64,000 nt of DNA from Gammaproteobacteria bacterium (GCA_004298065.1 SCRL01000078.1:40484-104483), one strand, 5' to 3'; shown: positions 7,400 through 17,311, counted from the first letter of the stretch. Translations and numbers: made by a program. Notes: generated by a model from the sequence alone, not told the origin.

Positions 7400-9340
7400 T
7401 CAGGCGCGCGCGACCATCATGCGCCCGCGCATCTCGAGATGCAGCGCATGGCAGAAGTGCGTGCAGTAGTACCAGTACACGCCCGGCTTGTCGGCCCGGA
7501 AAGTAACGGATTTGGTCTCCTGCGGGTTGACGATGAAATTCACGTCGTACTTCGGTATCGCGAACCCGTGCGCCAGGTCCTCGACCTTGTCGTGGTTGGT
7601 GAGGATCACCGTCACCTCGTCGCCGACCTTGACCTTGAACTCGTTCAGGCCGAATGCCGGCGCCACCGAGGTGAGGTGCACCGTCACCTTCTTGCCGCTG
7701 CGCACCACCTTGGAACCGCCGATGTCCTTCACCGCGTTCGGGAACTCGGTCATCGTGTGCACCTGGCGCGTCTTGATCTTGTCGCGCTTGAGGACGATGA
7801 AGTCGTGCGGCTCCGGCCACACCGGCGATTCGTGCACCGTCTTCATCTTCTCGCCGGTGATGTCGATCAGCACCTCGTTCTCCGGATGCAGCGGCCCGAC
7901 CGGCAGGTAGCGGTCCTTCGAGAACTTGCAGCCGACCACGAGCCACTTGCCATCGGCCTCGCGGGTCTCGTTCATGGAGGCATTGAGATGGCCCGGCTGG
8001 TAGTGCACGTCGATGCGGTCCACCACCGCCTTGGCGTTCTTGTCGCCCTTGAACGCCTTGATCGCGGCGTCGAGGTTCCACTTGACGATCTGGCTGTCGA
8101 GGAACAGCGTAGTGTAGGCGTTGCCGCGCCCGTCGAAGGCGGTGTGCAGCGGCCCGAGGCCGATCTCCGGCTCCGCGACCACGGTGTCGCGCGGGTCCTT
8201 GACCTTGCCCTCGAACCAGTCGAGCACCCTGACGAGCTCGATCACGGTCGCGGTCGGCGAGAGCTTGCCCGAACAGACGAAGTACTTGCCGTCGGGACTG
8301 GCGTTCACGCCGTGCGGGTTCTTCGGCACCGGCACGTAGCAGGTGAGCGCGGTCTTCGGGTCCTTGTTGGCGGCCTTGGTGCCGTCCACCACCGGCACGT
8401 TCGAGCCCGGGATGCGGAATACCTTGCCGGCCTTGACCGCGGCCTCGATGCGCGCGATGTTGAAGAACACGCACGCGTCGCGCTCCGCCGACATCATGTT
8501 GGCGTAGATCATGCCGTTCTCGGTGTTGTACTGGTTGGCCGCGGCGAGCTTGCCGTCGAACGAGGTGGCGACCAGGTCCATGTTGCCGTCCACCTTGCAC
8601 TGCCAGCGCACCTCCATGGTCTCGGCGTCCACGCAGGTAAACACGGCGAAGTACTTGTTCGGGTCTTCCATGCCGCTGCCGTCGTTCGGCTGCGGGATGT
8701 GGAACTCGCTGCCGCAGAACACGCGCGTGGTGTAATTCTTGGCCGCGTCCACCGGGTCGCGCTTGTCCGGGAAGATGCCGTGGAAGCCCTGGATGTTCGG
8801 AATCTCGGTGATCCTGTCGCATTCCATCGTCTCGAGCCGGATGCGCGCGATGCGCCCGTGAATCTTGTCGTTCACCCAGGCGTACTTGCCGTCGTAGGTG
8901 CCGTCCTTGTAGGAGGCGTGTACGTGGTGGGTGTCGCCGGTGGTGTACCGGAGGTGGCCGTCCGGGCGGGTGCCCAGGACCTTCTTCGACTCGTTGGTGT
9001 GGCCCCAGCCGGTCAGGGCGTCCGGGTTGAACACCGGGATGCGCTTGATCTCGCGTCCCGAAGGGATGCCGAGCACGCGCACCTCGCCCGAGTGGCCGCC
9101 GCTCCACAGACCATAATATTCGTCGAGCTGCCCGGGCTTGATCTCGTAGGAAAGCGCGCCGCCCTTGCCGCCACCGACGCCGCCGTCCTTGCACGCGGCG
9201 AGGCCGGCGCCGGACAGACCGAGCAGCGCCGCGCTCCCGAGGAAGCGACGGCGGCTCATCCCCTGCTCCGAAGACGGCTCGGCGGATTGCACCGGTTGTT
9301 CCGCGGTCGCCTTGTCTGCGTTGTGCTTGTCGTGACTCAT
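7400..9340 (-). CDS. nosZ: NosZ, nitrous oxide reductase (Tat-exported, clade I type)
   Basis: This is the periplasmic two-copper-centre enzyme that reduces N2O to N2. The 646-residue protein has a Tat signal (SRRRFLGSAALLG, residues 29-41), which marks the clade I type. The beta-propeller domain with CuZ histidines includes DTHHVH near residue 137. The C-terminal cupredoxin CuA site reads CTHFCHALHLEM (C626, C630, H634, M637). The residue between the cysteines that is usually tryptophan, which binds copper through its backbone carbonyl, is histidine here. It is the first gene of the cluster and has its own FNR-type promoter. Confidence 0.97.
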   Translation of the reverse strand: MSHDKHNADKATAEQPVQSAEPSSEQGMSRRRFLGSAALLGLSGAGLAACKDGGVGGGKGGALSYEIKPGQLDEYYGLWSGGHSGEVRVLGIPSGREIKRIPVFNPDALTGWGHTNESKKVLGTRPDGHLRYTTGDTHHVHASYKDGTYDGKYAWVNDKIHGRIARIRLETMECDRITEIPNIQGFHGIFPDKRDPVDAAKNYTTRVFCGSEFHIPQPNDGSGMEDPNKYFAVFTCVDAETMEVRWQCKVDGNMDLVATSFDGKLAAANQYNTENGMIYANMMSAERDACVFFNIARIEAAVKAGKVFRIPGSNVPVVDGTKAANKDPKTALTCYVPVPKNPHGVNASPDGKYFVCSGKLSPTATVIELVRVLDWFEGKVKDPRDTVVAEPEIGLGPLHTAFDGRGNAYTTLFLDSQIVKWNLDAAIKAFKGDKNAKAVVDRIDVHYQPGHLNASMNETREADGKWLVVGCKFSKDRYLPVGPLHPENEVLIDITGEKMKTVHESPVWPEPHDFIVLKRDKIKTRQVHTMTEFPNAVKDIGGSKVVRSGKKVTVHLTSVAPAFGLNEFKVKVGDEVTVILTNHDKVEDLAHGFAIPKYDVNFIVNPQETKSVTFRADKPGVYWYYCTHFCHALHLEMRGRMMVARA

Positions 9341-9436
9341 GGCTGCACCTCTATATAAAAGGTTGAAATTGGAATGTCTGCGACCTTGTCAGGCCCGCTC
9401 GGCATCCGGTGAAATCAATCTGCTGTCATTCGCGCT

Positions 9437-9478
9437 CTGTCCGGACAGGATAGCTGCGCCTGCGACAATCTGTCGCAG
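9437..9478. repeat. two inverted repeats in the nosZ leader
   Basis: CTGTCCGGACAG (9437-9448) is a perfect 12-base palindrome. CTGCGACA-ATC-TGTCGCAG (9460-9478) is a perfect 8-base inverted repeat with a three-base spacer. Both lie at or just after the predicted nosZ start site. They could be operators for a second regulator or RNA hairpins in the leader. Confidence 0.6.
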
Positions 9479-9521
9479 ATTATTGGCACCAGAGCGTCCG
9501 GTCGCATTTGACGTACATCAA
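9477..9521 (-). promoter_or_regulatory. FNR/DNR-type promoter of nosZ
   Basis: TTGACGTACATCAA (9508-9521) matches TTGAT-N4-ATCAA at nine of ten half-site bases. On the minus strand, AATAAT (9484-9479) lies about 33 bases from the box centre, the class II FNR arrangement. The predicted start is near 9472, giving a long leader of about 130 bases before nosZ. Confidence 0.78.
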
Positions 9522-9643
9522 AATAGCCTTGGATGACTATGGCGCCGGAGAGACTGAGTTATTCCATCAACCATCCTGCGAAACGGAACGGCGCGATGGA
9601 AAACGCCGCGCTCGCACGCCTTGCCCGCCGCCAGACCAAAAAA

Positions 9644-9670
9644 CAAAAGGCCGCCGGAGGCGGCCTTTTG
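9644..9670 (-). terminator. strong hairpin terminator after the exporter operon
   Basis: CAAAAGGCCGCC (9644-9655) pairs with GGCGGCCTTTTG (9659-9670) over a three-base loop. On the minus strand it is followed by six further T residues. It closes the outer-membrane-factor gene ending at 9695 and insulates the nosZ promoter from it. The symmetric A and T tracts may allow termination in both directions. Confidence 0.88.
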
Positions 9671-9694
9671 CGTATCGACCGAAACGAGGGTAAC

Positions 9695-11190
9695 TCAGTC
9701 CGATGCTGCCGCGCGGGACGTGACTGGCGTTGAAACGGCCTCGCCATGCGACCAACCGCCGCCCATGGCCTGGTACAGCGTCGCGGTATCGGCCAGGCGC
9801 TGGGCCCGGGAGGCGATCAGGCTGATGCGGGTCTGCTGCGCCTGCTGTTGCGCGACCAACAATTGCAAATAGCTGGCGGCGCCCAATGCATGCTGCTGTT
9901 CGATCAGCTGCAGCGACTCCTGCGCAGCCGCATCCGCACCGGCATAGGCCGCCAGCGCCTGCGCATCGTGGTCGAGCGCGCGCAACGCATCGGCAACATT
10001 GCGCAACGCCTGCAACACCGTCTGCCGGTAGTTGGCCGCCGCGGCATCGATCTCGGCCTCGGCCGCGCGCGCCTCGGCGCGCAGGCCGCCGTTGAACAAC
10101 GGTTGCGTCAACTGCCCCGCCAGTCCCCACACCAGCGAGCCACTGCCGAACAGGCCGGCCGTGGTGAGCGCCTGCGAGCCGGCACTGGCGCTGAGCGTGA
10201 TGCGCGGATAGAAATTGGACACGGCCACGCCGTAGCGCGCGGTGGCGGCGTGCAGCAGCGCCTCGGCGGCGCGGATGTCCGGCCTTTTCCGCGCCAGCTC
10301 CGACGGCAGGCTCAGTGGCAACTCGGTCGGCAGGCTGAAATCGGCCAGCGTGAATTGCGACATGGCCGCGAGCCCCGGCGGCTGGCCGACGAGCACCGCC
10401 AGCAGATGATTCGCCTGTTCCAGTTTGTTGCGCAGCTGGGGAATGCCGGCGCGGGTCTGCTCCACCTGGGTTTGCAGCGCCAGCACCTCGGTCTGCGACG
10501 CGGCGCCGAGCGCGACACGCCGGCGCGTGATGTCGAGCTGCTCTTCCTGCGCCGCCAGAATGCGCTCGCTCACCTCGATCTGCCCGGCGAGCTGCGCCTG
10601 CGTGATGGCTGTCGTGATCACGTTGGCTACGAGCGTCAGGCGCGCGCCATCGAGCTGGAACTGCTGGTAATCGACCTGCGCCGCGAGCGCTTCGAGCGCG
10701 CGGCGGTTGCCGCCGGACAGATCGAGGTTGTAGCTCACGTCGACGCTGGCGTTGTACAAATTGAACAGGCGCTCGCCGCCGGCCAGGCCGGACGCGGCGT
10801 TATTGACCTGCTGGCGTTGCGCGCCGAGACCGACGTTCGCCTGCGGCAGGCGCGTGGCACCGGCGCGCGCCTCCAGCGTGTCCCGCGCCTGGCGCAGCGT
10901 GGCCTCGGCCGCTTCCAGCGTCGGACTGGATTGGAGCGCCCGCTCGATCAGCGCATCGAGCTTGGGCGAACCAAACTGTTCCCACCAGCGCGCGTTGACC
11001 GGCGCGTTCGCGACAAAGCTCTGCGACTCGCCCAATGCAACGGGTGCCGCAGCCGTACGCTCGGAAAGCTCGGTGGCCGTGTAATTGGTCACGGTCGGCG
11101 CTTCAGGTGGGATGAAATCGGGCCCGGCCGCGCAGCCGCCGAGCAGCGTAACGCCAAGCGCCAGGCCGAGAAGACGATAATTCGTGGCGT

Positions 11191-11194
<4 letters not shown>
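9695..11194 (-). CDS. outer-membrane efflux lipoprotein, NodT/OprM family
   Basis: This is the outer-membrane channel of a tripartite exporter (TolC fold). The 499-residue product starts MNATNYRLLGLALGVTLLGG with a following cysteine (lipobox LLGGC). It contains the paired OEP repeats, including RPDIRAAEALLHAATARYG and the long coiled-coil hairpin helices. The ATG at 11194 overlaps the ATPase stop by four bases, which places it last in the exporter operon. A frame extending upstream is a shadow of the ATPase gene. Confidence 0.93.
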
Positions 11195-11902
<708 letters not shown>

Positions 11903-11910
<8 letters not shown>

Positions 11911-13105
11911 CGATCGCCTCCGCCGGGTCCACCTTGAGCGCAGCGCGGATCGCGAGCACGCTCGCCAGCACGCAGATCGCCACCACCGCGACGAAGCCGC
12001 GCAGCGCATCGCCCGGTTCGAGCAGCACGTATTTGGGAAAGAACGGCGCCCAGAAGGTGGCCGCGATCTTGCCGACCACGAAACCGATCAGGCCCAGGCC
12101 CACCGCCTGCTGCAGGATCATCGCGGCGATGGTGCGGTTGCGCGTGCCGATGAGCTTCAGCACCGCAATCTCACGGATCTTGCCGAGCGTCAGGGTGTAG
12201 ATGATGAACGCGACGATGGCCGCGCTGACGATGGCGAGGATCACCAGGAACATGCCGATCTGTTTGGCCGAGGTCGCGATCAGCTTGCCGATCAGGATCG
12301 CCTCCATCTGCACGCGGGTGTAGACCGTCAGGCGCTTCCAGCGGCGGATCGGCTCGGCCACGTCCTCGGGCGTGTAGCCGGGCTCAATCTGCACCAGCAC
12401 GGCGTTCACATACGGGTTGGCGCTCTGCGAGGCGATCACCGCGTCGAGCAAGCCGGGCACGCCCGGGCGGTTGAGCGCCGGGTTCCCGGCGGTGCGGGCG
12501 CGGCTGCGCACGATGGCGTCGTTGTCCTTGAGGAACTGCGCTTCCTGCGCGTCCTTGAGCGGGATGAACACCATCGGGTCGCCGCCGGAGGACACCATGC
12601 GCCGGGTCAGTCCGACCACGGTGTATTGGTTGCGGCGAATCCGGATCGTGTCGCCGAGCCCGAAGCCGGTGGCGACGTCGGCCACGGCCTCGTAGTGACC
12701 ACGCGTGATCTGCCGCCCGGCCACCAAATAACCGGGTTGCCCGGGTTCGCCCGGACCGCCGGGGACGATGCCGACCACCATGGCGCGCACGTCGCCGTCG
12801 CCGCGACGCACCTGCATGGTCAGGTAGGTGACGTTGGCCGCGCGCGCCACGCCGGGCATGGCGCGTATCCCGCGATAGGTGTCGTCGTACAGGCTGGAAG
12901 ATTCGGCGTAGGGACCGAGCGTACCCTGCTGCACCACCCACAGGTCCGCGCCGCTGTTGTCGAGCAACACCTTGGCATCGTCCACCATGCCGCGATAGAC
13001 CCCGGCCATGGTCAGCGTCACGCCGATCAGCAACCCCAGGCCGAGGCCGGTGAAAACGAATTTGCCCCAGGCATGCAGGATGTCGCGCCCGGCGAGACTG
13101 ATCAC
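11903..13105 (-). CDS. ABC exporter permease, FtsX/MacB fold
   Basis: The 400-residue membrane protein starts with GTG at 13105, overlapping the membrane-fusion-protein stop by four bases (GTGA). It has one N-terminal helix (GKFVFTGLGLGLLIGVTLTM), a periplasmic MacB-like core domain, then three C-terminal helices. The second of these leads into GKIREIAVLKLIGTRNRTIA, the FtsX coupling segment. It ends KVDPAEAIGG, the usual end of this family. With its neighbours it forms a complete exporter; the substrate is unknown. Confidence 0.9.
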
Positions 13106-14298
13106 GACGCCACCCCCGGCAGGCGCTCGACCGGCGCGATGCGGCTGCGCGCATCGAGCGCGCGCTGGCTGTAGACCACGACGCGCTCGCCCGGCGTGAG
13201 ACCTTCGAGAATCTGCACCCGGCCGTCGAGGTCGGTCGCACCGGTCGTGACCGGGGCGAAGCGCAGCGTGTCGTCCTCGACTACCCACACCCCAAGCCGT
13301 CCGGCGACGCGCTGCACGCTGGCATTGGGCACCACGGGCTGCGCCGGCAGCGCGGCCAGCGCCACCGTCACTTCGGCCAGCTCGCCGAGCGGCGGCAATG
13401 ACGCCGGCAAGGCATCGAACACGACTTTGGCCAGAATCTCCTCGGTGACCGCATCCGCCAGCGGTTCGACGCGCAGCACGCGCCCGGCGAGCGGCTGCCC
13501 GGCCTGCGAGCGCAATACGATACGCGCGGGCAATCCGGCCTGCAGGCCGGCGGCGCGCTGCTGGTCGAACCGGACGTTGATCCACAAACTCGCGGGGTCA
13601 ATCACCTCCACCACGGCCTGCCCGGCGATCACGGTCGTGCCGGGATCGGCATGGCGCGCGACCACGAGCCCGTCCACCGGCGCGATGAATTGCAGGTTGG
13701 CGCGCTGGCGCAGCGACGCCTCGTGCTCGGCGCGCGTGCGCGCCAGCTCCTGGCGCGCGGCCTCCAGATTGGCGCGCGCGGCAAGAAAATTCGCTGCCGC
13801 CACCTGGCGCTCCTGGCGCTTGGCCTCGACGGCCTCCTCGCTCGCCGACTGCGCCTTCAGCAGACGTTCGTACCGGCGCGCCTGCGACTCGGCATGGGCC
13901 TTGCGCGCCGAGGCTTCCTGGCTCTGCGCCTCGGCGGCAAGCACCGCGGCCTCGGCACGCTTGAGTGCCGCGAACTGCGCGTGGATGCGCTCATCCAAAT
14001 CCACCGGGTCCATCTCACCCAGCAACTGGCCGGCCTGCACACGCTCGCCCACCTGTACCTCCACGCGCTGAATCCTGCCGGCGAAGGTGGGCCCGATCTT
14101 GTAGACGTAACGCGCCTCGGCGGTACCGATGCCGAACAGTGCCGGCGCCAGCGCACGGCTCTCGACCGTGGCGACCGTCACCGGCACTGGCGCCAGCGGT
14201 CCCGAGCGCAAGCCCACGTACGCAAACAGCGCCAGCAGCGGCACGAGCACGCCGATCAGCGCCAGCGTGCGGCCATTCTGCGTCAGACGCTTCAACAC
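13102..14298 (-). CDS. membrane fusion protein (HlyD/RND-type adaptor)
   Basis: This periplasmic adaptor links the permease to the outer-membrane channel. The 398-residue protein has an N-terminal anchor (LALIGVLVPLLALFAYVGL), a biotinyl-lipoyl-like half motif (GRIQRVEVQVGERVQAGQLL), a long alanine-rich coiled-coil hairpin at about residues 105-200, and the second lipoyl half (IAPVDGLVVARHADPGTTV). It is the first exporter gene and is followed by overlapping permease and ATPase genes, so a Mac/Dev-type export system is likely. Confidence 0.92.
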   Translation of the reverse strand: MLKRLTQNGRTLALIGVLVPLLALFAYVGLRSGPLAPVPVTVATVESRALAPALFGIGTAEARYVYKIGPTFAGRIQRVEVQVGERVQAGQLLGEMDPVDLDERIHAQFAALKRAEAAVLAAEAQSQEASARKAHAESQARRYERLLKAQSASEEAVEAKRQERQVAAANFLAARANLEAARQELARTRAEHEASLRQRANLQFIAPVDGLVVARHADPGTTVIAGQAVVEVIDPASLWINVRFDQQRAAGLQAGLPARIVLRSQAGQPLAGRVLRVEPLADAVTEEILAKVVFDALPASLPPLGELAEVTVALAALPAQPVVPNASVQRVAGRLGVWVVEDDTLRFAPVTTGATDLDGRVQILEGLTPGERVVVYSQRALDARSRIAPVERLPGVAS

Positions 14299-14322
14299 GG
14301 CACGACCCTCGGGCGATCAGCG

Positions 14323-14772
14323 CTACCGCCCACGCCGGCCACCGCCCGTGCCGCCGCGGCCGCCACCCATGCCGGCGCTGCCCATCCCACCGCCCTGGCG
14401 CGCCTCGTAGCCGCGCCCGTAACTGTCGCCGCTTTCGGCGCGCCGGCGTTCGCGCTTGATCTCGCCTTGCCCGTGGTCATTGTCCTCGCTCGCACGCGAG
14501 CGCTGGCGCGCCTGGTCATCCGGCGTCCCGCGTCCGCCGATGCCAAGCCGCTCACGCTCCTCGGCGCTCATGTTCTGAGTGCGTTTTTGCATCTCCTCGC
14601 GGAAGCGGGCGCGGTCGGCCTCGCTCATGTCGCGTACCTGCGTACGCTGTTGCACCAACTCCTCGTTGGTGTACCGACTGAAGTCCTGTTCCGCTCGTAC
14701 AACGCTGGGTGCGAAAATGCCGGCGGTGAGGGTGAAGGCTGCGGCGGCAACCGCCAGGGTTTTCATCTTCAT
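14323..14772 (-). CDS. small secreted protein with glycine-rich tail
   Basis: The 149-residue product starts MKMKTLAVAAAAFTLTAGIF, a clear signal peptide, with AAGGAG nine bases upstream of the ATG at 14772. The mature part has a charged helical segment (YTNEELVQQRTQVRDMSEAD and EEMQKRTQNMSAEERERLG, loosely like DUF1104 proteins). It ends in an Arg/Gly-rich low-complexity tail (GGGRGGTGGGRRGR). It is separated from the exporter genes by only 24 bases and is preceded by one copy of the duplicated leader. The function is unknown; it could be a periplasmic partner or cargo of the exporter. Confidence 0.72.
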   Translation of the reverse strand: MKMKTLAVAAAAFTLTAGIFAPSVVRAEQDFSRYTNEELVQQRTQVRDMSEADRARFREEMQKRTQNMSAEERERLGIGGRGTPDDQARQRSRASEDNDHGQGEIKRERRRAESGDSYGRGYEARQGGGMGSAGMGGGRGGTGGGRRGR

Positions 14773-14778
14773 AAAGAC

Positions 14779-14907
14779 AAGCTCCTTGAACTGCGTTGAG
14801 GGGATCAAAGTTAACGAAACCGTATAGTCCCGGCTTCTGGTCCGCTATACTGGGCACGCGATGTTTCGCGGTGATTTCCGGCGTGTGCGAGAATGTAACA
14901 AGATGTG
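14779..14907 (-). repeat. duplicated leader, copy A, with RstA-type box
   Basis: This stretch is closely similar to 17185-17311, including identical blocks TTCTGGTCCGCTATACTGGG, TTTCGCGGTGATTTCC and TGCGAGAATGTAACAAGATG, and the Shine-Dalgarno region. TGTAACAAGATGTG (14894-14907) matches the reverse of the RstA box TACATNTNGTTACA except at one end base. It precedes the small secreted protein and exporter operon, so both duplicated leaders probably drive co-regulated operons. Confidence 0.75.
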
Positions 14908-14989
14908 TCTGGCGGCGACTGGACAATGACCAAGCGCTTCCACCGTTCTCTTACAGGTGGCCGTATTGCTCAACATCGGTCACCCAATA

Positions 14990-15238
14990 CACGCCGTTGC
15001 CGGCGATAATCGCCCGCTCAATGAAGCGCTTCTACCCGGCAAGCCACGGGTACTTCGTCTCTTCGTAGATGTTCATGGGTCCGCCCATGACAACCAGCAA
15101 ATCCATGTCCCCGACGGCCGGCAGCGGCTCGCCACGGTAGAAGCGCGTGGCGCCGAGCGTATGCGGTCCACGTCGAACCCAGTTCCCGATGCTTCCCAAT
15201 CCTTCGAGCCGCACGTGCTGCAAGTAATGTACGTTCAT
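14990..15238 (-). pseudogene. decayed class I glutamine amidotransferase
   Basis: The frame opens with ATG at 15238, overlapping the preceding stop (ATGA). It reads as the N-terminus of a GMP-synthase-like amidotransferase, including the oxyanion-loop motif VVMGGPMNIYEETKYPWLAG. A TAG stop (15034-15032) interrupts it. In-frame homology continues after the stop (KRFIERAIIAGNGV) and then ends before the nucleophile elbow GxCLGxQ. Catalytic Cys and His are absent, so it cannot be active. An intact family member lies at 62936-63640. Confidence 0.75.
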
Positions 15239-16047
15239 CGCGTTTCGCCTGTTTTTATGCTGTCGTTCATGCCATACCCCCTCCCTGCGCGCCGGTTCCC
15301 GGCATCCGTCTCGGGCTTCAGCCGGTCGTAAACAAGGCGATACGAAACCGGTTGCATTCCTGGAAGTTGGGTCGCCGCGGAAATCAGCAGTTGGCCGGTC
15401 TTGGCGTTGATCTGAAAGTTCTGAACCAGCCTTGCGCCATTGTTCGTCGTCGTCTCGACCACCAACGAGGCGCCCTCCCAGCCCGCAACGACCACCCGCT
15501 GCTGCAAGCCGCCGCTGGCGGAAACGCTGGCACCGCGAAAGTCGGTGAAAATACGCTGACGCTGATCGTTCTCGTCGGCGATCAGCAACATCGGATCCTC
15601 ATGAGTGATATTGAGTTTTTCCGTAGTAGCGATCAGTCCGGACAACTCCCCGGATGGCATCTCGCTGCGCCCTCCCATGCCGCCCGATGATCCGCGGCCC
15701 TGGCGTCCGCCACCTTTCCCTCCGCCGCGTCCCTGTCCGCCGGAACCGCCGCCCATTCCGCGTCCGCCGCCCTTGGCCTGTTTCATCGCTTGCATGGCTT
15801 CCTTCATTTTTTCCCTTGGGTCGTCGCTGGCCTCGGCATTGAGGGTCCAGTGACCGGAAAAATCCGGTCTGAATTGCGGTTCTGCACGTGGAACCGCGGG
15901 CACGTCCGTATTCCCGGTGACCGAGTCCATGGCGCCACCGTCATGACCTCGCACCGGGTCAGAGGGCGCGGCCAGTGACGGGTTGGCACCGCCGGCCAAT
16001 GCCAGGCCGATCCAGAGCGCCGCGGTGACGCGCGCATTGATATTCAT
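15235..16047 (-). CDS. secreted protein with glycine-rich linker
   Basis: The 270-residue product starts MNINARVTAALWIGLALAGG with a signal peptide ending near ANPSLA. A segment with FSGHWTLNAEASDDPREKMK is followed by a Gly/Arg-rich linker (about residues 90-125) and a compact C-terminal part (RQRIFTDFRGASVSASGG and TGQLLISAATQLPG). Such proteins are annotated as hypothetical lipocalin-like secreted proteins; I cannot assign a function. The start overlaps the preceding membrane-protein stop by four bases, so it belongs to the TetR-led operon. Confidence 0.75.
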   Translation of the reverse strand: MNINARVTAALWIGLALAGGANPSLAAPSDPVRGHDGGAMDSVTGNTDVPAVPRAEPQFRPDFSGHWTLNAEASDDPREKMKEAMQAMKQAKGGGRGMGGGSGGQGRGGGKGGGRQGRGSSGGMGGRSEMPSGELSGLIATTEKLNITHEDPMLLIADENDQRQRIFTDFRGASVSASGGLQQRVVVAGWEGASLVVETTTNNGARLVQNFQINAKTGQLLISAATQLPGMQPVSYRLVYDRLKPETDAGNRRAGRGYGMNDSIKTGETR

Positions 16048-16475
16048 TGCGTATCTCCGTCGGAGATGGCCGGTTTCACGCGCACCAGCCCGCGCCAGGC
16101 AATGGCCGCGATTACCATCCACGTGAGCGTCCGCAGACTCATGGCGATCACCGTGCGTTGCTCGTAGGGGCCACCGGAATACACATGCACGCCGAAGGCG
16201 GCGAAGGTGAGTGCCGTGGCCGCGGCGATGGCAACGGCCAGCCATACCGCCCAGCGCCGCTTCATCCACAGCCCGGCGCCGGCGATGACATAGGCGAAAC
16301 CCGCCACAAAGTTGAACCACAGCACGAACGGCACGTAGTGCCCGGCCGCCGTGACCGCCGCCGCGTCGCCACTCAGGGTCATACCGCCTTCCTTGATGGT
16401 CAGCAGACCGAACGCCACGGCCACGAGCGCGACGGCCCGCAGCCGGAATTTCGTCGCCGATACGGTTGATCCCAT
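16044..16475 (-). CDS. small four-helix membrane protein
   Basis: The 143-residue protein has four hydrophobic spans, for example LRAVALVAVAFGLLTI, YVPFVLWFNFVAGFAYVIAG, WAVWLAVAIAAATALTFAAF and TLTWMVIAAIAWRGL. No motif identifies the family. It begins nine bases after the TetR regulator and overlaps the secreted protein gene, which points to one envelope-related operon controlled by that regulator. Confidence 0.75.
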   Translation of the reverse strand: MGSTVSATKFRLRAVALVAVAFGLLTIKEGGMTLSGDAAAVTAAGHYVPFVLWFNFVAGFAYVIAGAGLWMKRRWAVWLAVAIAAATALTFAAFGVHVYSGGPYEQRTVIAMSLRTLTWMVIAAIAWRGLVRVKPAISDGDTQ

Positions 16476-16484
16476 GGCGGCTCC

Positions 16485-17177
16485 TCAATAGGCGAACGTG
16501 GGGTACGGGGAGAGTTTCGGGATAAAGTCGTATGACTCGTCCTCGGCGCGAATCTCGTCCCGGTAGATCGAGAACATGGTTTCGGCGTCGCCGGCGATAT
16601 CGCCCGACCCCCCGGACACCAGCACCCGGTGGACGAACGTATGGATCATCGCGCGGAAGAACAGTACCGCCGCGCCCGGATCGACCCGGTCCTGGAGCAG
16701 CCCCTTGGCCTTGGCGTTCCCGACCAGGATCAAAAGGCTGGCCTCATACCCCTGCGTCACCTCCCGAACCTGTCGCCGCAGCGCCGAGTCGGTCGTGTGG
16801 CTGACGGCCAGCAACAACTGGCGGAAGATCGGGTTGTACGTGACATAAGCCACGTGCGAATGAAACACGCGCCGAAGCGCGTCGAGCGGATCATCGGCAC
16901 TCGCCGCCGCGTGTTCCAGGCGCTGCATCAGGCGATCGTGGACGCGCGTGAAGATCGCCGACCACAATGACTGGGCGTCCGGGAAAATCCGGCGCAGCGC
17001 CGCTTCGTCCATGCCGGCGGCTTGCGCCACGCGCGCCGGACTGACTTCCGTCCATCCCCCTCGCCGTATCAGTTCCATGACCGTGCGCACGATCCTGGTC
17101 CTTTCACCCTTTGCCCGGGTGAATAACTCCGGGCCCATCGAATGTGCCTTCACGGCCGCTGAGGTTTTGATCTTCAT
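16485..17177 (-). CDS. TetR-family transcriptional regulator
   Basis: The 230-residue protein has an N-terminal helix-turn-helix domain at about residues 22-70 (RTVMELIRRGGWTEVSPARV, AQAAGMDEAALRRIFPD) and a helical C-terminal ligand domain. The ATG at 17177 follows AAGGAG at eight bases; an upstream open stretch is the duplicated leader and not coding. It heads an operon with two envelope genes and a decayed amidotransferase. It is divergent from the two-component genes and preceded by an RstA-type box, so it may be a target of that pair. Confidence 0.88.
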   Translation of the reverse strand: MKIKTSAAVKAHSMGPELFTRAKGERTRIVRTVMELIRRGGWTEVSPARVAQAAGMDEAALRRIFPDAQSLWSAIFTRVHDRLMQRLEHAAASADDPLDALRRVFHSHVAYVTYNPIFRQLLLAVSHTTDSALRRQVREVTQGYEASLLILVGNAKAKGLLQDRVDPGAAVLFFRAMIHTFVHRVLVSGGSGDIAGDAETMFSIYRDEIRAEDESYDFIPKLSPYPTFAY

Positions 17178-17184
17178 GGCACCT

Positions 17185-17311
17185 GCTCCTTGATTGCGTT
17201 GACATGAGTCCAACTTAACTGAAGCCGTAAGTGCCGGTTTCTGGTCCGCTATACTGGGCAAACGACGTTTCGCGGTGATTTCCAGCGCGTGCGAGAATGT
17301 AACAAGATGTT
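17185..17311. repeat. duplicated leader, copy B, with RstA-type box
   Basis: This is the second copy of the leader at 14779-14907. TGTAACAAGATGTT (17298-17311) is one base off the reversed RstA consensus. It lies 29 bases upstream of the response-regulator ATG and also upstream of the TetR operon on the other strand, so it is placed for autoregulation and divergent control. TATAGC on the minus strand (17253-17248) is a possible -10 for the TetR transcript. Confidence 0.75.

Noticed and set aside
6566..9358. A 930-codon open frame antisense to nosZ and the PilJ-domain gene
   Set aside because: The product is a low-complexity H/V/R/L-rich sequence typical of antisense frames in GC-rich genes; it has no ribosome site or family features.
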